Shown here piece after piece: positions 46,936 to 56,860 of a stretch of DNA of 64,000 nt (position 1 is the first letter of the stretch; every line of letters begins with the position of its first letter). Below the pieces are notes generated by a model. The model was not told the origin of the DNA and did not search any database. It saw nothing but the letters and a program-made list of their open reading frames with translations. The stretch comes from Xanthomonas indica. GTDB taxonomy: Bacteria > Pseudomonadota > Gammaproteobacteria > Xanthomonadales > Xanthomonadaceae. The position numbers and the translations under genes were made by a program. The stretch lies in assembly GCF_040529045.1 (NCBI RefSeq), contig NZ_CP131914.1, forward strand, positions 3,890,501 to 3,954,500. Direction: 5' to 3'.

Positions 46936-48534
46936 GTGTACGACTACATCATCATCGGCGCAGGCTCGGCCGGCTGCGTGCTCGCCAACCGCCTGAGCGA
47001 GGACCGCGACTGCAAGGTGCTGCTGATCGAGGCCGGCCCGCGCGACCGCAATCCCTTCATCCACATGCCTGCCGGCCTGGCGCGCCTGGCCAACAACCGC
47101 CGCATCAACTGGAACTATCTCACCGAGGCCGAGCCGGCCTTGAACGATCGGCGGCTGTGGTGGCCGCGCGGCAAGGTGCTGGGCGGCTCCAGTTCGATCA
47201 ACGCGATGTGCTACGTGCGCGGCGTGCCCGCCGACTACGACGACTGGGCGGCCGACGGCGCCGATGGCTGGGACTGGCGCGGCGTGCTGCCCTATTTCCG
47301 CCGCAGCGAATGCAACAGCCGCGGCGGCGATGCGCTGCATGGCGGCGACGGCCCGCTGCACGTCTCCGACCTGCGCTACCACAACCCGCTCTCGGACGTG
47401 TTCGTGGCCGCGGCGCAGGAGGCGGGCTTCCCGCACAACTCCGATTTCAACGGCCCGCAGCAACAGGGCGTGGGCCTGTACCAGGTCACCCAGAAGGACG
47501 GCGCGCGCTGTTCGGCCGCGGTCGCCTACCTGGCGCCGGCGCGCGCGCGGGAGAACCTGCAGGTGGTCACCGACGCGCTGGTGCTGCGCCTGTTGATCGA
47601 GGGCGGGCGCGTGGTCGGCGTCGCCTATGCCCAGGGCGGCCGCGAGGTGCAGGCGCGCGCGGCGCGCGAGGTGCTGCTCAGCGCCGGCGCGGTGAACTCG
47701 CCGCAGGTGCTGATGCTCTCGGGCATCGGCCCGGCCGACGCGCTGCGCCGCCACGGCATCACGGTGCAGTTGGACCAGCCGCAGGTCGGCGCCAACCTGC
47801 AGGATCATCTGGACGTCTGCACGCTGTACCGCACCCGCCCGGGCATCAGCTACGACCGCCGCAACCAGGCCAAGATCGCCTTCGACTATTTCCTGCGCGG
47901 GCACCGTGGCGCCGGCAGCAGCAACATCGCCGAGGCCGGCGGCTTCATCCGCTCGCCGTTGGCGCTGGACGCGCGCGCCGACATCCAGTTGCACTTCGTG
48001 CCGGCCATGCTCGACGACCATGGCCGCAACCGCCTGCCCGGCGACGGCTTCACTCTGCACGCCTGCCACCTGCAGCCGCGCAGCCGCGGCCGCATCGCGC
48101 TCAACGACGCCGACCCGCGCACGCCCGCCCGGATCCAGGCCAACTACCTGAGCGATCCCGACGGCTTCGACCTGCGCATGCTGGTCGAATGCGCGCACCT
48201 GGCGCGGCACATCCTGCGGCAGCCGGCGTTCGATGCGTGGCGCGGCGCGCCGCTGCTGCCGGCGCGCGAGGACCTGGACGAAGCCGGGCTGATCGCCTTC
48301 ATCCGCGCCAAGGCGGAAACCATCTATCACCCGATCGGCACCTGCCGGATGGGCAGCGACGCGCAGGCGGTGGTCGACCCGCAGCTGCGCCTGCGCGGTC
48401 TCGACGGCCTGCGCGTGGTCGATGCCTCAGTGATGCCGCGCCTGGTCAGCGGCAATACCAACGGCCCGACGATGATGATCGCCGAGCGCGCTGCCGACCT
48501 GATCCGTGGGCGTGCCGTTCTGCGGGAGGGCTGA
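46936..48534 (+). CDS. GMC family FAD-dependent oxidoreductase (choline/alcohol dehydrogenase-like)
   Basis: 532 residues from GTG 46936. The FAD fold YDYIIIGAGSAGCVLANRLSE opens the protein, followed by LLIEAGP, the GMC signatures RGKVLGGSSSINAMCYVRG and GAVNSPQVLMLSGIGPA, and C-terminal YHPIGTCRMG (active-site His) with GNTNGPTMMIAERAAD. It oxidises an alcohol substrate; BetA is a near relative, but no betaine genes are present. The GTG is preferred because family members begin right at this point; ATG 46882 would add 18 residues. Confidence 0.92.
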   Translation: MYDYIIIGAGSAGCVLANRLSEDRDCKVLLIEAGPRDRNPFIHMPAGLARLANNRRINWNYLTEAEPALNDRRLWWPRGKVLGGSSSINAMCYVRGVPADYDDWAADGADGWDWRGVLPYFRRSECNSRGGDALHGGDGPLHVSDLRYHNPLSDVFVAAAQEAGFPHNSDFNGPQQQGVGLYQVTQKDGARCSAAVAYLAPARARENLQVVTDALVLRLLIEGGRVVGVAYAQGGREVQARAAREVLLSAGAVNSPQVLMLSGIGPADALRRHGITVQLDQPQVGANLQDHLDVCTLYRTRPGISYDRRNQAKIAFDYFLRGHRGAGSSNIAEAGGFIRSPLALDARADIQLHFVPAMLDDHGRNRLPGDGFTLHACHLQPRSRGRIALNDADPRTPARIQANYLSDPDGFDLRMLVECAHLARHILRQPAFDAWRGAPLLPAREDLDEAGLIAFIRAKAETIYHPIGTCRMGSDAQAVVDPQLRLRGLDGLRVVDASVMPRLVSGNTNGPTMMIAERAADLIRGRAVLREG

Positions 48535-48871
48535 GACGGCGGCGGGACGATGCAGGAGGTCTGCTTCGTGGGGGGCGATTGCCGATCGGCGCTAGGGCGG
48601 TTTCGCTGGTGCGGGCTGACGCACCCTCACCCCAACCCCTCTCCCGGGGGAGAGGGGCTAAGGCGGGCTTGCGCGGCACGACGATTGCATGTCCGTGGGC
48701 ATCCGCCGCAGTCCCCGCCACCGCTCCGCCGGCAGGCCTGCACACCCCCGTCCGACGCGGGAAATCCCCAGCAGGATCAAGGCGATGCCTATTCATCTTC
48801 TCCCAGTTTGTGCATTCGAGAAATCCGGCGCTAGAATCGGTGCCGGCAGCACCTCACAGGCCTCAGGCGCA
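48535..48871. repeat. Intergenic region with CCCTCACCCC-type palindromic repeat
   Basis: In this 337-bp gap the stretch 48621-48660 (GCACCCTCACCCCAACCCC plus CTCTCCC/GGGAGAG) repeats the element at 30.53-30.57 kb. A weak promoter for the downstream gene must lie in the last 100 bp; I see no convincing pair of boxes. Confidence 0.6.
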
Positions 48872-50260
48872 ATGACACAGAACAGCAGGCACCGGCTCCT
48901 TCGACCGGTGGCAACCGGGTTGCTCGGGGCATTGTTGCCCTTTGCGATGTCCTCCACCGCACAGACGCCGGCGCCCGCCCAACCGCTGCCGCCGCCGCTG
49001 CACACCGAAGCCACCCGCTATACCTCGCCGACCCAGCCGCTGCCCTACCGCGCGTCGCTGACCCAGAGCCAGGTACTGCCGCTGGCCAAGGACTTCGACG
49101 TGGCCGCGCTGGAGTCGGTCGCCGAACAATTGACCTATGGCGAGCGCGTGCCCGGCCTGGCGATGGCCATCGTGCACAACGGCCAGGTGCTCAGCGCGCG
49201 CGGCTACGGCGTGACCGACGTCAACCGTCCCGAACCGGTCGATGCGCACACCGTGTTCCGCCTGGCCTCGCTGTCCAAGGCCTTCGCCGGCACCATGGCC
49301 GGCCTGCTGGTCACCGACGGCACCCTGCGCTGGGACAGCAAGGTGGTCGACTACGTGCCCGGCTTCCAGCTCAGCGACCCGGTGGCCACGCGCCAGTTGA
49401 ACGTGGCCGACCTGCTCAGCCACCGCGTCGGCCTCACCTACAACGCCTACGACCGCGACGTCGAATCCAACCTCGATTACTACACGCTCAGCCACAAGCT
49501 GGCCTATGCGCCGCTGAAGTGCGCGCCGGGCGAGTGCTACGCCTACCAGAACGTCGCCTTCAGCCTGATCGGCGACGTGGTGTTCGCCGCGTCCGGCAGC
49601 TTCTACGAGCAGTCGGTGGAACGCCGCATCTTCAAGCCGCTGGGCATGAACGACGCCAGCATGGGCCTGGCCGGCATCCAGGCCAGCCCGCGCTGGGCGC
49701 GCCCGCACGTGCGCAGCCGCAACGGCTGGGTCTCGCTGACGCCCAAGCCCACCTACTACCGCCTGGCGCCGGCCGCCGGCGTCAACGCCAGCATCAGCGA
49801 CATGGCGCAGTGGCTGATCGCGCAGACCGGGCATCGCCCGGACGTGCTGCCGGAGCCGCTGCTGGCGACCCTGCATGCGCCGCTGATCCTGACCCCGGGC
49901 GAGATGCGCTCGGGCTGGCGCCGCGCACGCGTCAACTCGGCCAGTTACGCGCTGGGCTGGCGCGTGTTCGACTACTCCGGCCACCAGGTGATCTTCCATG
50001 CCGGTGCGGTGCAGGGCTACCGCGGCCTGATCGCGCTGGTGCCGGAACGCGACTTCGCTGTGGCAATTCTGTGGAACGGCGAAAGCGGCCTGCCCTCGGG
50101 CCTGCTGCCGACCGTCCTCGACCGCGCGATCGGCCTGCCGGCGCAGCGCTGGCTGGACGTGGACACCGACTTCGGCAGCGACAACCTGATGGCCGAGCGC
50201 CCGGACCCGAAGGACAAGAAGGGCGCGTCCTCGTCCAAGTCGGTGGCCTCGCCGCACTGA
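48872..50260 (+). CDS. Serine hydrolase, class C beta-lactamase/esterase-like
   Basis: 462 residues. Signal peptide (LLGALLPFAMSSTAQ), then the penicillin-binding fold: SxxK S133-L-S-K136 in FRLASLSKAFAG, YxN in ECYAYQNVAFS and the third motif HAG in VIFHAGAVQGYRG. A loop rich in VESNLDYY and the Lys/Ser C-terminal tail are extra. Function could be a D-aminopeptidase, esterase or lactamase; resistance should not be assumed. A terminator with a 13-bp stem follows. Confidence 0.9.
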   Translation: MTQNSRHRLLRPVATGLLGALLPFAMSSTAQTPAPAQPLPPPLHTEATRYTSPTQPLPYRASLTQSQVLPLAKDFDVAALESVAEQLTYGERVPGLAMAIVHNGQVLSARGYGVTDVNRPEPVDAHTVFRLASLSKAFAGTMAGLLVTDGTLRWDSKVVDYVPGFQLSDPVATRQLNVADLLSHRVGLTYNAYDRDVESNLDYYTLSHKLAYAPLKCAPGECYAYQNVAFSLIGDVVFAASGSFYEQSVERRIFKPLGMNDASMGLAGIQASPRWARPHVRSRNGWVSLTPKPTYYRLAPAAGVNASISDMAQWLIAQTGHRPDVLPEPLLATLHAPLILTPGEMRSGWRRARVNSASYALGWRVFDYSGHQVIFHAGAVQGYRGLIALVPERDFAVAILWNGESGLPSGLLPTVLDRAIGLPAQRWLDVDTDFGSDNLMAERPDPKDKKGASSSKSVASPH

Positions 50261-50283
50261 GCGCGGCCTCCCGCAGCATCCTC

Positions 50284-50313
50284 GCAGAAAGGCGGCGCAA
50301 GCCGCCTTTCTGC
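50284..50313 (+). terminator. Terminator hairpin after the beta-lactamase-like gene
   Basis: GCAGAAAGGCGGC-GCAA-GCCGCCTTTCTGC: perfect 13-bp stem with a GNRA tetraloop. T residues lie in the stem rather than after it. Confidence 0.75.
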
Positions 50314-51487
50314 TGTCTGCAGCGCTGACTGCGCTGCGTTGCAATACACCCTGCTCCGTTGCAGAGACGCAGCCTTGCCCCGCTTGCGGTGATGTGGCGA
50401 TGCGGCGGCAGGGCCACATCGCCAAGGCGCGGGCGCGGAAGCAACAGCCGACGACCTTGCACGACGAACGCCCAGCGACTGCGTCAGCCCGACGGCAGCG
50501 GCGGTCGGAGCGCACGGTTAAAGCCACGGCAATGGCGGGCCCTGACCTCCACGATCACGCGCAGGGCGTGCACCGCGCCCTCTTGGCGTCCTCCGCGGTA
50601 CCACGTCGGATGGGCAAGGCACCCCGCATCGCCGCACGCTGCCGCTGGCGTGCTGGCGGCGTGGTGCACCGCCGCGCGAGCGCTGGGCAGCACGCACACG
50701 CAGATCTCGCCTGCTGGCCACTCTCTCCACGACGAGAAGTAGTTTGCACGACGGGCTTTACCCGGAACGCCAGTCGCGGCTGAAGCCGCTGCTCCAACAG
50801 GGGAAGCCCTCTCCGGCTCAAGGTGGCGAAAACAGGTGCTCAGAGATCCACTGCAATCCACGCAATGCGCGGAAGCAGCGATGTGCTGCCCACCGTCGGG
50901 CAAGGCGCGCTGACGCGCTGCATGCGTGGTGCACGCTGCCTGGCTGAGCCGCCGGATGTCAGGCGCGCCTCGGTAGCCGCAGCGGCCCCGATCCGACGAC
51001 CAGCCGATCCATGGTCGGTCGGTGCATTCAATGCGATCCCCTCCACTGCCGCCACCGCCGCGTGGTGCCTGACCTGCCGCTTTCGCGCAGGCCCGTCGCC
51101 GCACCCGCGTGCTCACGCGCGGTGCGCACGTGATCGCCGAGGCGGCACACGCACTCTGGACGACCTGATGGATGCGCAGCCGTCGCAGGCACCCGATCGC
51201 GCAGCGGTCGTCCCGACATGCAGCCGCGTCCCCATGCGAGACCCACAGGCAGATCCCCACCTGCCGATCTGGCGATCAGGGCACGGAGAACGGTCGAGGT
51301 GGTTGGAACGGGCGGACGCGGCAGGCGGCCGCTGATCGGCGGTGCGAGACACAGGGGCACGATGACCACGTCGCCACCTGGCCAGCCGCACGCAGCGAGC
51401 AGTCTTCGAGGATCTAGAAGGCGGACGCCGCCGGCAACGTCGGGCAGAGAAGCGCGATGCAATCGCGCACGGCAGGACGCCGCAAAT
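50314..51487. other. Gene-free stretch of about 1.17 kb
   Basis: No reading frame here has a recognisable domain, a plausible ribosome site or the codon bias of neighbours. The only structured element noticed is a degenerate REP half (GTCGCGGCTGAAGCCGCT at 50773-50790). The rest is GC-rich, with many CGCGC and GTGCACG words. It could be decayed sequence or hold an untranslated RNA. It lies downstream of the histone-like gene. Confidence 0.6.
50773..50800. repeat. Degenerate solitary REP sequence
   Basis: GTCGCGGCTGAAGCCGCT followed by GCTCCAACAGG differs by a few bases from the intact REP arms at 54.95 kb and 62.45 kb. No partner in inverse orientation is near, so it is an eroded copy. Confidence 0.6.
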
Positions 51488-51525
51488 AAAAAACTCCCTC
51501 CCCGCTGGGCACCGGGGAGAGAGTC
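51488..51525 (-). terminator. Rho-independent terminator of the histone-like gene
   Basis: On the minus strand CTCTCTCCCCGG-TGCCCAG-CGGGGAGGGAG is followed by TTTTTTATT. Strong stem and U tract, 22 bp after the stop codon. Confidence 0.9.
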
Positions 51526-51547
51526 TAGGAACAGCGATCGGGATGGA

Positions 51548-51988
51548 TCAGATCAGCGGCGCGGGCGTGGCCGGCAGCGCGACCGGAGCGGCCTTCTTCT
51601 TGCGAGCGGCCGGCTTCTTCTTCGCCACGGTCTTCTTGGCGGTGGCCTTCTTCGCGGCCGGCTTCTTGGCAGCCGACTTCTTCACCGTCTTCTTCGCCGC
51701 GGTCTTCTTGGTCGCAGCCTTCTTCGCGGTCTTCTTCACCGCCTTCTTGGCGACGGCCTTCCTCGCGGTCTTCTTGGTGGCGGCCTTCTTCGCCGTCTTC
51801 TTCACTGCCTTCTTGGCAACGGCCTTCTTGACCGCCTTCTTCACCTTGGCGACCTTCTTGGCCACCTTCTTGGCGACCTTCTTGACCGCCTTCTTTACCG
51901 AAACCTTCTTCGCTGCCGGCTTCTTGGCGGCAGTCTTCTTGACCGCCTTCTTAGCGGCCGGCTTTTTCGCAGCTTTTTTCGTGGCCAT
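51548..51988 (-). CDS. Histone H1-like lysine-rich DNA-binding protein
   Basis: 146 residues made almost wholly of Lys, Ala, Val, Thr and Pro: repeats of [13 protein letters not shown] and KVAKKVAKK type, like the C-terminal tail of eukaryotic H1 and bacterial HctB/BpH1/AlgP-type proteins. A 22-residue block ([21 protein letters not shown] plus R) at 55-76 is repeated almost exactly at 77-97. The end, [11 protein letters not shown], is uncharged. Expected to bind and compact DNA non-specifically. The gene has a long leader and a strong terminator and stands alone between two gene-free stretches. Confidence 0.92.
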   Translation of the reverse strand: MATKKAAKKPAAKKAVKKTAAKKPAAKKVSVKKAVKKVAKKVAKKVAKVKKAVKKAVAKKAVKKTAKKAATKKTARKAVAKKAVKKTAKKAATKKTAAKKTVKKSAAKKPAAKKATAKKTVAKKKPAARKKKAAPVALPATPAPLI

Positions 51989-52106
51989 GGGATGGCTCCT
52001 CGTCAGTGAACTATGGATTGAAAATGCCCAGTTAAAGCAACCTCGCGGCGATGCTCCGCCTGCGGGAACCGCCGGCGCGCGCTGCGGGCCGGATCGGATA
52101 CAGAAA

Positions 52107-52133
52107 CACCCGTACCGGATGTCGATACGGGTG
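52107..52133 (-). promoter_or_regulatory. Leader hairpin upstream of the histone-like gene
   Basis: CACCCGTA and TACGGGTG form an 8-bp perfect stem with an 11-base loop, inside the predicted 5' leader. On the minus strand it is followed by TTTCTGT, so it could act as a weak attenuator. Confidence 0.45.
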
Positions 52134-52277
52134 CGATGCCAGGGGAGACGTTGCGTTTCTCGGAGGGAAGCGACTCCAACCCCACCATCTTCGGGTTCCT
52201 GGCGGATGTCCAAGTTGTGCTTCGCGTTTTGATGTCGATCCGATTCACTCGCTTGCGCAGCAACGTCTGCTGGGCGA

Positions 52278-52306
52278 AACCTAATCACGGTTTTTTTTAC
52301 TGTCAA
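52278..52306 (-). promoter_or_regulatory. Putative promoter of the histone-like gene
   Basis: Minus-strand TTGACA (52306-52301), a 17-bp spacer containing an eight-A tract, and TAGGTT (52283-52278). The start would be near 52271, giving a leader of about 280 nt. The A tract in the spacer implies bending. Confidence 0.5.
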
Positions 52307-53133
52307 CACTTCCGCGCAATTTTTTTTTCGCTGGCGCGCGCGCCGCGACCGCCGCATGCCGCGCCAGCCGCCTTGCCGACGCCACCGATCGCCGATGCCG
52401 GCACCACAAGGAAAACGGCGCGTGCAAAAAAAGCAGGGAAATTTCCGTGTTTTCTGTAACGACACGACGCCGCCATCGCATTGCGGACGGGGCGCGACGA
52501 CGCGTCGGCAGCAATCGCGGGAGTAGACGCCAGGCTGTCCGCTAGCTGAAAAAAAATTTCGCGACCGCGTGCGGTTCCGGCATCGCACAAGTGCAAATGC
52601 GCAAAAGTGCGCAAACTTTTTTGCGTCGTGCGCCGGTCGCGACGCACGCGATGCGTCGCGCGAGGCGCCGCAGAGACGTGGCGCGTCGCGCCACTGCGAC
52701 GCGACCTGCACGCACGTCGCCGCCATGCCACAACGCAGGCGACCACCCTCGCCCACCTCCACGCCATGCCATCGCAGACACCTTCGCGCGGGTGCGTCGA
52801 GCGACACCGATCGCCCAGGTCGCCGACTGGCGCCGGCGTGCACCTCGCCTGCGCGCAGCGACGACATGCGAGACGCACTCCACGTCGCCGCTGCCTGTTC
52901 CCCCCTGATCCACACCGTGCCGCGTCGGAAAACCGGCGCCGCGCGGCGCGCGGGTCGCATGCAGCGGACGCGGCCACGCGCGGCAACCGCGCTGCACTCG
53001 CGGTGCAGCCCGTCCACAACCTCACGCCGTCTTCGCATCGCGCACGCCGCGACGCCAGCGCCACGGGTTGCCGCGACGGCCATGCCGAGGAGGGCGACAC
53101 CGATGCGGACGACGTGGCCGCTGCGCGCCGCCC
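52307..53133. other. Gene-free stretch of about 0.83 kb with A/T tracts
   Basis: Between the histone-like promoter and the gcvH terminator no credible gene is seen. The left part has runs of T or A (nine T at 52320s, AAAAAAAATTT near 52550, TTTTTT near 52616) set in otherwise very GC-rich, CGACGC-rich DNA. Long open frames through it are by-products of high GC. Confidence 0.55.
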
Positions 53134-53163
53134 AAAAAGAAACCGGCCGCATGAGGCGGCCGG
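53134..53163 (-). terminator. Rho-independent terminator after gcvH
   Basis: Minus strand CCGGCCGCC-TCAT-GCGGCCGG followed by TTTCTTTTT, about 27 bp downstream of the gcvH stop. Confidence 0.9.
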
Positions 53164-53189
53164 TTCGGGTGTCGCGACGGGTGGTCGGC

Positions 53190-53585
53190 TCAGTGGCCGT
53201 CGTCCTCGAGCAGTTCGGCGTACTCGTCCGGCGACAGCAGCTCGTTCAACTGCTCGGCATCGTCCGCTTCCAGCACCAGGATCCAGCCTTCGCCGTAGGC
53301 GTCTTCGTTGATCGTTTCCGGCTTGTCGCTCAGCGCGGTGTTGACCTCGACCACCTTGCCGCTCAGCGGGCTGTACACGTCCGAGGCGGCCTTGACCGAC
53401 TCGACCACGGCCACGCCGTTGCCGGCTTCGACGTGATCGCCGACGTTCGGCAGCTCGACGTAGACCAGGTCGCCGAGCAGGCCCTGGGCGTGGTCGGAGA
53501 TGCCGATGGTCACGCGACCGTTGCCCTCGACGCGGGCCCACTCGTGGGACTTGAGGAATTTGAGGTCGCCAGGGATCTCGCTCAT
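53190..53585 (-). CDS. gcvH: Glycine cleavage system H protein
   Basis: 131 residues, normal length. The lipoylation site is K65 in [14 protein letters not shown], with the conserved GDLVYVELP and GWILVLE strands around it. Lipoyl-GcvH shuttles the aminomethyl group between the P, T and L proteins. It follows gcvT by 94 bp on the same strand. gcvP is not in the window. Confidence 0.97.
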   Translation of the reverse strand: MSEIPGDLKFLKSHEWARVEGNGRVTIGISDHAQGLLGDLVYVELPNVGDHVEAGNGVAVVESVKAASDVYSPLSGKVVEVNTALSDKPETINEDAYGEGWILVLEADDAEQLNELLSPDEYAELLEDDGH

Positions 53586-53679
53586 GGGGCTGCTCCGGAA
53601 GAAGACGGTATCGAGGATGGGAGGCTAGTGTAGCGAACCGCGCGCGTGGGGAAGAAGTCGCGCGCGCGGCGGACGGGAC

Positions 53680-54786
<1,107 letters not shown>

Positions 54787-54832
54787 GGCGCGGGTCCGTG
54801 AGAAAAGTCCCCCATTATCGCTGGCTGTGAGC

Positions 54833-55003
54833 CAGGATTGGGGAGTCGGGATTGGGGATTCGCAGGAGCGGCCGCCTTGAGCCGGAACGTTGGCGCTTGA
54901 TCGCGCAGCGCCGTAGGAGCGGCTTCAGCCGCGACCCGTCACCGGTCTCAGGTCGCGGCTGAAGCCGCTCCTACGAATCCCCAATCCCGAATCCCCAATC
55001 CCC
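54833..55003. repeat. Nested inverted repeats: REP pair inside a GGGATTGGGGATT palindrome
   Basis: Outer arms (54834-54861 GGATTGGGGAGTCGGGATTG and on; 54974-55003, its complement) enclose an inner pair GTAGGAGCGGCTTCAGCC plus GCGACC (54912-54935) and its exact reverse complement (54951-54974). The right inner and outer arms abut without a gap. It separates gcvT from the NfeD gene. The inner elements are GTAG-type REPs like those mobilised by RAYT transposases in Stenotrophomonas. Confidence 0.9.
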
Positions 55004-55007
55004 GCTT

Positions 55008-55439
55008 TCAAGCCGCCTGGACCAGCAGCGTCATCCCGTCCACGCCGACGATGCGCACGGTGCTGCCGGCCGGCAGGTCGGGGCCGCCGACGACCCAGAA
55101 GGCGTCGTCGACCTTGGCGCGGCCGCGGCCGCCGTGGATCGGCTGGTCCAGGGTCACCACGCGGCCGATCAGTTGCTCGGCACGGCGGTTGAGCAGCGGC
55201 TGGTCGCTGGTCCGGCCGCGGTTGCGGAACCAGGTGCGGTACACCTGGATCGAGACGAAACTCAGCACCACGAACGCGCCGACCTGCAGCAGCAGGGAGA
55301 TGTCCGGCAGCACCAGCACCGCGAGGAACACCGCCGCCGCGGCAAAGCCCATCCACAGCATGAAGGCGCCCGGCGCGAGCGACTCGGCAGCGAACAGCAA
55401 CAAGGTCAGGGCACCCCAGGCCACTACCTCAATGCGCAT
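55008..55439 (-). CDS. NfeD family membrane protein
   Basis: 143 residues: hydrophobic N-terminal half (three to four helices, LLLFAAESLAPGAFMLWMGFAAAAVFL) and a C-terminal OB-fold domain (IGRVVTLDQPI, GRGRAKVDDAFWVV, VRIVGVDGMTLLV). It starts 3 bp after the SPFH gene, the usual partner; together they form membrane microdomain complexes. Confidence 0.92.
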   Translation of the reverse strand: MRIEVVAWGALTLLLFAAESLAPGAFMLWMGFAAAAVFLAVLVLPDISLLLQVGAFVVLSFVSIQVYRTWFRNRGRTSDQPLLNRRAEQLIGRVVTLDQPIHGGRGRAKVDDAFWVVGGPDLPAGSTVRIVGVDGMTLLVQAA

Positions 55440-55442
55440 GGC

Positions 55443-56405
55443 TCAGACTCCGCTGCGCGGCGGCACGCGCGGCACTGCCGGCGGGGTGGCCTGCTTGTTC
55501 AGCGCCTCGCGCGCCAGTTCGGCGATGCCGGCGATCGAGCCGATGATGCCGCTGGACTCCATCGGCATCAGCACGAACTTCTGGTTCGGCGCGGTGGCCA
55601 GCTCCTTGAACGCCTCCACGTACTTCTGCGCGATGAAGTAGTTGATCGCCTGCACGTCGCCTTCGGCGATGGCCTTGGACACCATCGCCGTCGCCCGCGC
55701 TTCGGCCTCGGCCAGGCGCTCGCGCGCCTCGGCGTCGCGGAACGCGGCCTCCTTGCGGCCTTCGGCCTCCAGCACCGCGGCCTGCTTCTCGCCATCGGCG
55801 CGCAGGATCTCCGACTGCCGCGAACCCTCCGCCTCGAGGATCTGCGCGCGCTTCTCGCGCTCGGCCTTCATCTGCCGGGCCATCGCATCGACCAGGTCGC
55901 GCGGCGGCTGGATGTCGCGGATCTCGATGCGGGTGACCTTGATGCCCCACGGATTGGTGGCATGGTCGACCACGTTCAACAGCTGCGCGTTGATGGTCTC
56001 GCGCTGGCTCAGCGATTCGTCCAGGTCCATCGAGCCGATCACGGTACGGATGTTGGTCTGTACCAGGGCGATGGTGGCGATCTCCAGATTGGACACTTCA
56101 TAGGCAGCCTTGGCCGCATCCAGCACCTGGAAGAACACCACCCCGTCCACGCGCACCACCGCGTTGTCCTTGGTAATGACGTCCTGGCTGGGCACGTCCA
56201 GCACCTGCTCCATCATGTTGACCTTGCGGCCTACCCCGTACACCACCGGAATCAGGAAATGCAGGCCGGGCGACAGGGTGTGGGTGTAGCGGCCGAAGCG
56301 CTCCACCGTCCACTGGAATCCCTGCGGCACCATGCGCACGGTCTTGAACAGAATGATCACGCCGGCGGCCAGCAGCACCACCGCGAAGAAAAAAGTGGAC
56401 GGCAT
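55443..56405 (-). CDS. SPFH/Band 7 (QmcA/stomatin-like) protein
   Basis: 320 residues. One N-terminal TM helix (FFFAVVLLAAGVIILF), then the Band 7 domain (VPQGFQWTVERFGRYTHTLSPGLHFLIPVV, DVPSQDVITKDNAVVRVDGVVFFQVLDAAKAAYEVSN), a long Ala/Glu/Arg helix (about 190-255) and the conserved IIGSIAGI tail. Oligomerises into a membrane cage associated with proteases or microdomains. Operon with the NfeD gene. Confidence 0.94.
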   Translation of the reverse strand: MPSTFFFAVVLLAAGVIILFKTVRMVPQGFQWTVERFGRYTHTLSPGLHFLIPVVYGVGRKVNMMEQVLDVPSQDVITKDNAVVRVDGVVFFQVLDAAKAAYEVSNLEIATIALVQTNIRTVIGSMDLDESLSQRETINAQLLNVVDHATNPWGIKVTRIEIRDIQPPRDLVDAMARQMKAEREKRAQILEAEGSRQSEILRADGEKQAAVLEAEGRKEAAFRDAEARERLAEAEARATAMVSKAIAEGDVQAINYFIAQKYVEAFKELATAPNQKFVLMPMESSGIIGSIAGIAELAREALNKQATPPAVPRVPPRSGV

Positions 56406-56472
56406 CAGGTTGCTCCATTAACCAGAAAAGGAATCGAATCCGCAGTATAGCCAGCGCACGCGCACATGCCGG

Positions 56473-56775
56473 TCACCAGCGGATGCGGCCCAGCAGCATG
56501 TCCTTGAACATCACCCAGTCGCCGGCCAGCGAGTACAGCGGGTGTTTGAAGGTCGCCGGCCGGTTCTTCTCGAACACGAAATGGCCGATCCAGGCACAGC
56601 CGTAGCCGCACAGCGGCGCCGCCCACAACCAGCGCGGCTGGCCGGTGCACAGCGCCAGCAACACGCTCGCCAGTACGCCGACACTGCCGACGAAATGCAG
56701 CCGACGCGACAGCGGATGGCGGTGCTCGCTCAGATAGAACGGATAGAACTCGCGGAAACTGGCGAAGCGGCGCAT
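56473..56775 (-). CDS. Mpo1-like (DUF962) membrane protein
   Basis: 100 residues. FREFYPFYLSEHRHPLSRRLHFVGS, GYGCAWIGHFVFEKNRPATFKHPLYSLAGDW carry the conserved His of the Mpo1/DUF962 family, which in yeast is an Fe(II)-dependent 2-hydroxy fatty acid dioxygenase. Two or three hydrophobic segments. ATG 56775 is chosen by family length. Bacterial role unknown. Confidence 0.88.
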   Translation of the reverse strand: MRRFASFREFYPFYLSEHRHPLSRRLHFVGSVGVLASVLLALCTGQPRWLWAAPLCGYGCAWIGHFVFEKNRPATFKHPLYSLAGDWVMFKDMLLGRIRW

Positions 56776-56860
56776 GCGATGGCCCTCCCGAGGCGACGCA
56801 GGACACCAGCATACGCGTGCGCGCGGGCGTGGCGCACTGCGCACGGACGCGACGCGCAGG

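Noticed and set aside
48872-50260. Antibiotic-resistance beta-lactamase
   Set aside because: SxxK/YxN/HAG motifs also mark esterases and D-aminopeptidases; sequence alone does not support a resistance call.
50484-51260. Minus-strand 258-codon frame in the gene-free stretch
   Set aside because: Cys/Arg/Ala-rich translation with no recognisable domain, no ribosome site, and several competing frames of equal quality.
51989-53152. N-terminal extension of the histone-like protein by almost 390 residues
   Set aside because: The frame happens to be open, but composition changes abruptly at ATG 51988, and a promoter lies inside the extension.
54787-54833. Glycine riboswitch upstream of gcvT
   Set aside because: The leader is too short before the repeat region and lacks the GGAGAG/CGGAGG-type glycine aptamer cores.
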